DNA of 64,000 nt, taken from DT-111 sp965263225 (lineage in GTDB: Bacteria > Bacteroidota > Bacteroidia > Chitinophagales > Saprospiraceae). The notes below the pieces were generated by a model, which did no database searches, had not been told where the DNA came from, and saw only the letters and a list, made by a program, of their open reading frames with translations. Below are positions 59,376-64,000 of this stretch, in pieces; the stretch's first letter is position 1, and each line of letters opens with the position of its first letter. The position numbers were made by a program, and so were the translations under genes. The stretch lies in contig CBDHHG010000001.1 of assembly GCA_965263225.1 (NCBI GenBank), positions 930,001 to 994,000 on the forward strand, in the 5' to 3' direction.

Positions 59376-61655
59376 TTAGTTCCCACCATTCATCGGAATT
59401 TGATCTGTCATTTCGAATTCTAGAATCCCGCCATCCATCAGTGCAGAATGGTCAAAAAAGGGTTGGTGGAGCACCGTTCCATTCAATTTGACCTGAGCAA
59501 CATAAGGATGCTTGGGGCTATTGTTTCGCACGCGAATCTCGAAGGTCTTGCCATTTTCCAATCGAATATTTGCGTGATCGACCATTGGCCGCCCAATCGA
59601 ATACTCCGGCTTTCCAGGGCATACTTGGTAAAAACCTAGCGCATTCAACACATACCAGGCTGACATCGCACCACAATCTTCATTGCCAGAGATTCCAGCA
59701 GGAGTAGGCGCATATAGCGTTTGTAGCACTTCATCAATTCGTTCCTGTGCCTTGAAAGGTTCCCCCAGATAATTATAGAAGTGAATAACGTGATGGCTGG
59801 GTTCATTACCATGAGCATATTGTCCGATTAGACCTGTAATGTCTGCCGAAGCATTCTCTCCCGCAATATCAGAGCTGGTCGTAAACAAAGAATCCAATTG
59901 CGCAACAAAACGCTCTTTAGAACCGAACAAGCCCGTAAACCCACTTACGTCATGCGGTACAAACCAAGACCATTGCCACGCATTACCTTCTACGTAGGGG
60001 CTGATTTCATGATCTGAATAGTTGGGATTAAAAGGTTCTTGCCAGGTTCCATCGGCTAACTTACCTCGCATGAAGCCCCAGTTTGAATCAAAGTAGTTTT
60101 GATAGTATAAGCTTCGGCGAGCATACTTTTCTGCTAAATCAGTATTGCCAGCTTTCAAGGCAATTCTGGAAATACAAAAATCGTAATAAGCACATTCCAA
60201 GCCATATGAAACGGATTGGCGTACCGAATCGGCTGGTATATATCCGAGTCGATCAATAAAGTCTAGATGTTTTGGCATCAACTGCTGTGCACGTGGCTCC
60301 ACCATCTTGGCAATAGTCTCCGGATGATATTCTGAACTGTATACCGTAGCTGCTAAGGCTTCATTCAGCTCGATGCCTTCGATATCCTTGGCTATAGCAT
60401 CCGCAATCATGGCAGCGGCGGGATAGCCCACCATTGTTCCTGTATAATTACTTGCCAAAGGCCATTTAGGCAAAACACCTCCTTCCTCATATTTCTTTAG
60501 CAATGCCGCCACCCACTCTTTGGTTTTCTGCCGATCAATAATGGTCATCAAGGGATGGAGTGATCTGAAAGTATCCCATAGCGAAAAGACTGTATAATTG
60601 GTAAAGCCGGCGGAAGCTTGATGAATCTCTTTATCCATACCCCGATAACGGCCATCTACGTCCTGGGCTATCATGGGGGCAAGCATAGAATGATAGAGCG
60701 CTGTATAGAAATTTGTTAAGACCTCCTCTTCCTGGCTCTGTACTGTAATTTTTGATAAAGCTGTCCGCCACCTGTCTTCGGCCTGTTTCCGAATCTGGTT
60801 AAAATCCCAATCGGCATTTTCTGCCTTTACGTTCTTCCGAGCACCTTCGGTATCAACCGAAGAAATTCCCACCTTCACGAGCACTTCATCCAAATTTGCA
60901 TCTGGAAAACGCAGTAGCAACTGCAGCTCCTTTCCAGCTAACTCTTCTGTACCCAATACTTGCTGACCATCTCTAGCTTCAATAAGCTCAAAAGGAGTAG
61001 AAAACTGCGCGTAAAAATGAGTGGGGTGATCATGGGCCCAGCCACTGGAAACGCGATAACCTTTTAAGGTTTGCTGATCTACTATTTCTATCCCGCCTTC
61101 TAGACTTTTATGTCCCCAATTGGCTTGTAAGATATGTCCTAGGTCTATGGAAAGCTTTTTATCCACGCCTTTAGGATAAGTGTAGCGATGCATGCCCGTT
61201 CGAAGAGTAGATGTCAACTCAGCCTTGATGCCAAAATTCTCCAGTTCCACTTGATAGTACCCTGCTGATGCTTTTTCTGTTTCCTTGTTGAAAAAAGCTA
61301 ACAGTTCATCGGTATCGTCCTCCGTGTATGGGAGGAAAAGGATGTCTCCCATATCCCCAATTCCCGTACCACTTAAATGTGTATGGGAAAAGCCATATAG
61401 GGTAGAATCTGAGTAGTGGTATCCACTAGATGCATCCCAACCTGGTAAGCGGGTATCAGGGCTAAGCTGAACCATGCCATAGGGTAGTGTGGGGCCTGGA
61501 AATGTATGCCCATGGTAACCCGTACCAATAAAGGGATCAACATAAGTTAATGGATCTAAAGTAGGACTGGAATCAGTTGTAGGTTCAGTTGTACAATGCG
61601 ATAGAAATAAGAGTCCAAATAAGCAAAGGCTTAGGCTGGTGAGTCGATTTGGCAT
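59376..61655 (-). CDS. GH92 family glycosidase lipoprotein (alpha-mannosidase type)
   Basis: 759 residues. Lipoprotein signal (LLFLSHC; mature CTTEPTT). GH92 hallmarks run through the chain: YVDPFIGTGYHGHTFPGPTL, YGMVQLSPDTRLPGWDASSG, GFSHTHLSGTGIGDMGDILF, YTVFSLWDTFRSLHPLM, YVEGNAWQWSWFVPHDVSG, GNEPSHHVIHFYNYLG and GNEDCGAMSAWYVLNALGFY. The last carries the conserved Glu/Asp region near the calcium-dependent active site. GH92 enzymes are exo-acting alpha-mannosidases on N-glycans or mannans. No SusC/SusD pair is adjacent, so it is not part of a full polysaccharide utilisation locus here. Confidence 0.95.
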   Translation of the reverse strand: MPNRLTSLSLCLFGLLFLSHCTTEPTTDSSPTLDPLTYVDPFIGTGYHGHTFPGPTLPYGMVQLSPDTRLPGWDASSGYHYSDSTLYGFSHTHLSGTGIGDMGDILFLPYTEDDTDELLAFFNKETEKASAGYYQVELENFGIKAELTSTLRTGMHRYTYPKGVDKKLSIDLGHILQANWGHKSLEGGIEIVDQQTLKGYRVSSGWAHDHPTHFYAQFSTPFELIEARDGQQVLGTEELAGKELQLLLRFPDANLDEVLVKVGISSVDTEGARKNVKAENADWDFNQIRKQAEDRWRTALSKITVQSQEEEVLTNFYTALYHSMLAPMIAQDVDGRYRGMDKEIHQASAGFTNYTVFSLWDTFRSLHPLMTIIDRQKTKEWVAALLKKYEEGGVLPKWPLASNYTGTMVGYPAAAMIADAIAKDIEGIELNEALAATVYSSEYHPETIAKMVEPRAQQLMPKHLDFIDRLGYIPADSVRQSVSYGLECAYYDFCISRIALKAGNTDLAEKYARRSLYYQNYFDSNWGFMRGKLADGTWQEPFNPNYSDHEISPYVEGNAWQWSWFVPHDVSGFTGLFGSKERFVAQLDSLFTTSSDIAGENASADITGLIGQYAHGNEPSHHVIHFYNYLGEPFKAQERIDEVLQTLYAPTPAGISGNEDCGAMSAWYVLNALGFYQVCPGKPEYSIGRPMVDHANIRLENGKTFEIRVRNNSPKHPYVAQVKLNGTVLHQPFFDHSALMDGGILEFEMTDQIPMNGGN

Positions 61656-61871
61656 ATTCGTTTTGTTAATTCACCAAGCAAAGATAATAGTAAAGCAAGA
61701 GTTTAAAGATGAATTATCATAATGCAACCAATTGCAGAAAAATAAGTATTGGCTAATAAGACCTAAATACATCATGATAAAACAAACATAGATACAAGAC
61801 TAGGTTTTTGCATTTTTTTGTTTAATTTTAGAAACAAATAATTTCTAAACCATCTATCAAACCATTTTATC

Positions 61872-62408
61872 ATGAAAAAACTGCTCATTGGTGCCTTAGT
61901 TGGTGCACTAATCCTCTTCGTTTGGCAATTCCTCTCCTTTGCTTTGCTCGGCATACACAACAGTCAAATGGGCCATACTCCTAATCAAGATGCGATTTTG
62001 AAGGTGCTGGAAGAAAACTTGGAAGAAGGGACCTACTTTATTCCCCGTGCAGAAATCGGCGCGTCTATGGAAAAAGAAGAAGCAATGATGGAAGAAAGGA
62101 TGGGCAAACCTTGGGCCATGGTTTCCTACCATGATTCTCTTTCCAATAATATGGGAATAAATATGCTCAGAGGCTTTGTAATCGATTTTGTTTCTGCCTT
62201 TTTACTGGCTTGGTTATTGATGAAGATGGCCAACTTAAGCTTTCAGACCGCTATACTTTCCTCCTTGGCTGTTGGCTTGATTGGCTATTTTACAATCAAT
62301 TACCTGAACACTGTTTGGTTTGAAACAGATTCTATTCCTGACTTAATAGATGCCATTGTTCAATGGGGTGCGACTGGAGCCTGGCTGGGCTGGTGGCTGA
62401 CCAAATAA
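61872..62408 (+). CDS. Small membrane protein of unknown function
   Basis: 178 residues with one N-terminal helix (about 4-28, LLIGALVGALILFVWQFLSF), a soluble loop of about 75 residues rich in Glu and Met (MEKEEAMMEERMGK), and three further helices (about 97-118, 122-140, 160-176). Similar proteins are annotated only as hypothetical in Bacteroidota as far as I recall. Standing alone between a GH92 and an SDR gene, it gives no contextual clue. Confidence 0.75.
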   Translation: MKKLLIGALVGALILFVWQFLSFALLGIHNSQMGHTPNQDAILKVLEENLEEGTYFIPRAEIGASMEKEEAMMEERMGKPWAMVSYHDSLSNNMGINMLRGFVIDFVSAFLLAWLLMKMANLSFQTAILSSLAVGLIGYFTINYLNTVWFETDSIPDLIDAIVQWGATGAWLGWWLTK

Positions 62409-62551
62409 CTAGTACAGAGGAAGCATCCGGAGTTAGTCTCGTTTTGGCTGAGAAGAACTTCGGATGTGTTTCCAGCTAAACCTACTCCCAAATACAATTA
62501 GGTTAAACTGCATTTTTTTCAGTCTTTTTTCGGAAATGTGCAAATTGGGGT

Positions 62552-63301
62552 ATGAAAAAAATAGCCCTCATCACCGGAGCCGGTTCAGGCATAGGTAAAA
62601 ATACTACCCTCACCCTTTTACGACATAATTTTAAAGTTGTGCTTTGCGGCCGTAAGGTGGAAAAACTGCAACAAACCCTTGCAGAGGCAGGTCCAGCAGC
62701 GGATCAAGGTATGTGCATTGCCACTGATGTCTCCAATCCTTCCTCTGTTCAATCGCTATTCTCAACCATAGAATCGAAGTTTGGCCGACTGGACGTCCTG
62801 TTTAACAATGCAGGAACCAACATCGCAGGTACACCATTTGAAGATATTAGTTGGGATCAATGGAATCAAATCATTTCAACAAATCTTAGCGGAAGTTTTC
62901 TCTGTGCCCAAGCCGCCTATCGACTCATGAAAAGGCAAGAACCAAGAGGAGGACGTATTATTAATAATGGCTCAATCTCAGCGCATACCCCCAGGCCGAA
63001 TTCTGCCGCCTATACCGCGAGCAAACACGCTATCAGTGGCCTCACCAAGTCCATTGCTCTAGATGGTCGAAAATACAAGATCGTTTGTAGTCAAATTGAT
63101 ATTGGCAATGCCCTAACCCCCATGGCGGCACGGATGCCTAGTGGCGTGCCACAAGCCGATGGTTCCATTGCCATAGAACCTACGATGGATGTACAGCATG
63201 TAGCTGACGCCATTCTTCATATGGCTCAACTCCCACTTTCTGTCAACATGCCCTTTGTCACGATTTTGGCCAGTGGAATGCCCTACATGGGGCGTGGATA
63301 A
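62552..63301 (+). CDS. SDR family oxidoreductase
   Basis: 249 residues, classical short-chain dehydrogenase. Cofactor motif TGAGSGIG (8-15), an Arg in CGRKVEKL after the second strand that favours NADP(H), NNAG after strand four, and the catalytic triad in NNGSISAHTPRPNSAAYTAS (Ser and Tyr) plus Lys in the following SKHA. The substrate cannot be predicted. Monocistronic. Confidence 0.92.
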   Translation: MKKIALITGAGSGIGKNTTLTLLRHNFKVVLCGRKVEKLQQTLAEAGPAADQGMCIATDVSNPSSVQSLFSTIESKFGRLDVLFNNAGTNIAGTPFEDISWDQWNQIISTNLSGSFLCAQAAYRLMKRQEPRGGRIINNGSISAHTPRPNSAAYTASKHAISGLTKSIALDGRKYKIVCSQIDIGNALTPMAARMPSGVPQADGSIAIEPTMDVQHVADAILHMAQLPLSVNMPFVTILASGMPYMGRG

Positions 63302-63372
63302 GATTCGGAAAGCAGTGATTCTGATCACTCTTCTCAGCGGGAAGTGGAGGAGAGGGATTGAGAACGCGACAA

Positions 63373-63399
63373 TAAAAAAGGTCTCCGATTTGGAGACCT
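63373..63399 (-). terminator. Intrinsic terminator of tRNA-Val
   Basis: On the minus strand AGGTCTCC (63399-63392), 5-nt loop, GGAGACCT (63386-63379), then a T-rich run. It begins 1 nt after the encoded CCA end. Confidence 0.92.
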
Positions 63400-63400
63400 C

Positions 63401-63478
63401 TGGTGGGCGGTGAGAGACTCGAACTCCCGACCCCCTGGGTGTAAACCAGGTGCTCTGAACCAACTGAGCTAACCGCCC
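63401..63478 (-). tRNA. tRNA-Val (anticodon TAC)
   Basis: Minus strand. Acceptor stem GGGCGGT / ACCGCCC, discriminator A and an encoded CCA (63403-63401). D arm GCTC-AGTTGGTTCA-GAGC, anticodon arm CCTGG-TTTACAC-CCAGG with anticodon TAC (complement of 63441-63443), T arm GGGAG-TTCGAGT-CTCTC. 75 nt plus CCA. It reads GTA and, by wobble, other Val codons. It has its own promoter and terminator. Confidence 0.97.
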
Positions 63479-63790
63479 TTTCTGTAAAAGCGAGTGCAAA
63501 TATATATTCCTGATCTATACAGTGCAAATCTTTGGTAAAAAAAATCTAAAAAAAATTACACCATCTGGCACTTAAGGCATAATAAATATTGATTTTCAAG
63601 CATTTAATACAGTAGGAACCCGCGCTAATAGGATGAAACTGAATAAATAGTAAATCTGTTTTTGATATGTATATGCCTGTAAATACGAGTATTGATGAAA
63701 AGTAAAGTTTTGCAGTAAGCAGCAAAAGCCTATAATTTTATTCGTTCTGGGCTATCTTTATAACCCTTTTCACTCCCAACCCTTCTGCAC
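63479..63790. other. 312-nt intergenic region
   Basis: Divergent region between tRNA-Val and the AsmA-like gene. It holds the tRNA promoter (63497-63528). A TATCTTTA at 63753-63760 is one base off the -7 consensus and could serve the AsmA-like gene. Very A/T rich; nothing else recognised. Confidence 0.45.
63497..63528 (-). promoter_or_regulatory. Predicted promoter of tRNA-Val
   Basis: On the minus strand TTTG (63528-63525), 20 nt, TATATTTG (63504-63497), a full match to the consensus with the same spacing as the sites at 9763 and 27488. The predicted start is about 12 nt upstream of the mature tRNA. Confidence 0.75.
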
Positions 63791-64000
63791 ATGAAAAAGT
63801 TCCTCAGAAAATTCGCCATCATTGGTGGAATAAGCCTGCTAGTCCTCATCGTATTAGCGACATTCCTTGCCAGTATCTTCCAAAGTAAGATTGAAAAAAC
63901 TATTCTGACAGAGATCAACAAGAACTTGACCTCTTCTCTTACAGTTGAGGATTTTGATCTTACCGTCGTACGAAGCTTCCCCAATATTTCAGCCAACCTG
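63791..64000 (+). CDS. AsmA-like family protein (partial, 5' end)
   Basis: The first 70 codons run off the right edge. The start MKKFLRKFAIIGGISLLVLI is an uncleaved N-terminal anchor, followed by KIEKTILTEINKNLTSSLTV and EDFDLTVVRSFPNISANL, the usual opening of AsmA-like proteins (helical anchor, then the first strands of the repeating beta-groove). AsmA-like proteins are long inner-membrane anchored proteins implicated in lipid transport or outer-membrane assembly. Family assignment from this short piece is likely but not certain. Confidence 0.7.
   Translation, partial: MKKFLRKFAIIGGISLLVLIVLATFLASIFQSKIEKTILTEINKNLTSSLTVEDFDLTVVRSFPNISANL

Noticed and set aside
1..64000. CRISPR arrays, insertion sequences, integrases, rRNA operons
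   Set aside because: I found no regularly spaced repeats, transposase-like proteins, phage integrases or rRNA sequence. The large repeats at 48278-54196 are the two CHAT genes.

Overview
The window comes from a chromosome of a Bacteroidota bacterium, most likely a gliding member of the Saprospiria (Lewinella/Saprospira-like); the class is inference. The signs are the gliding lipoprotein GldH, two proteins with type IX secretion (T9SS) C-terminal sorting domains, Bacteroidota-typical families (GLPGLI, DUF5686, DUF6090, 2TM, TonB_C, OMP beta-barrel with a carboxypeptidase-regulatory plug), few Shine-Dalgarno sequences, and promoters of the form TTTG-N20-TAnnTTTG. I see no rRNA, transposase, integrase or CRISPR array. 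One tRNA gene (Val, anticodon TAC) lies near the right edge.

Layout. 1-1705 (minus): a partial RlmD-type rRNA methyltransferase and an RDD membrane protein. 1828-6792 (plus): a tightly overlapping SpoIIM / DUF4129 / DUF4350 / MoxR operon without the usual DUF58 gene, ended by a strong bidirectional hairpin. 6874-9519 (minus): a DUF5686 outer-membrane protein. 9975-15455 (plus): a small membrane protein, mutL, two rhomboid proteases and an EEP-family phosphodiesterase, converging on a DUF819 permease. 17160-18467: an orphan pair made of an unknown beta-rich protein and a T4 gp19/eCIS-like tail-tube protein, then a small 4-TM protein. 18584-22534: a LytS-type kinase carrying a cysteine-less thioredoxin-like domain, and its LytTR regulator. 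22916-33978: housekeeping genes (EF-G paralogue, cysS, S41 protease, alpha/beta hydrolase, flavin reductase, TlpA-like thioredoxin, grpE-dnaJ).

34075-46253 is an envelope region: gldH, a GLPGLI protein, a two-component system, a TonB_C protein, a truncated hydrolase relic, a 2TM protein, rnhB, a T9SS cargo protein, a PhoD phosphatase, a lipoprotein and a large TonB-receptor-like barrel. The GLPGLI gene and the barrel gene, 11 kb apart, share a 39-bp upstream module of GGTTAAT heptamers at exactly the same distance from a TAnnTTTG element. This looks like the operator of the adjacent OmpR-family regulator.

46418-55672 holds an esterase lipoprotein and then two tandem 981-residue secreted TPR-CHAT proteases. 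They are divergent from an ECF sigma factor and a membrane-spanning, TPR-bearing putative anti-sigma factor, forming a candidate envelope protease-sigma signalling module. 55721-64000: a DUF6090 protein, moeA, moaA, a small unknown protein, a GH92 glycosidase lipoprotein, a small membrane protein, an SDR oxidoreductase, tRNA-Val and the start of an AsmA-like gene. The three loci that most deserve attention are the CHAT/sigma module, the GLPGLI/barrel regulon and the orphan tail-tube pair.
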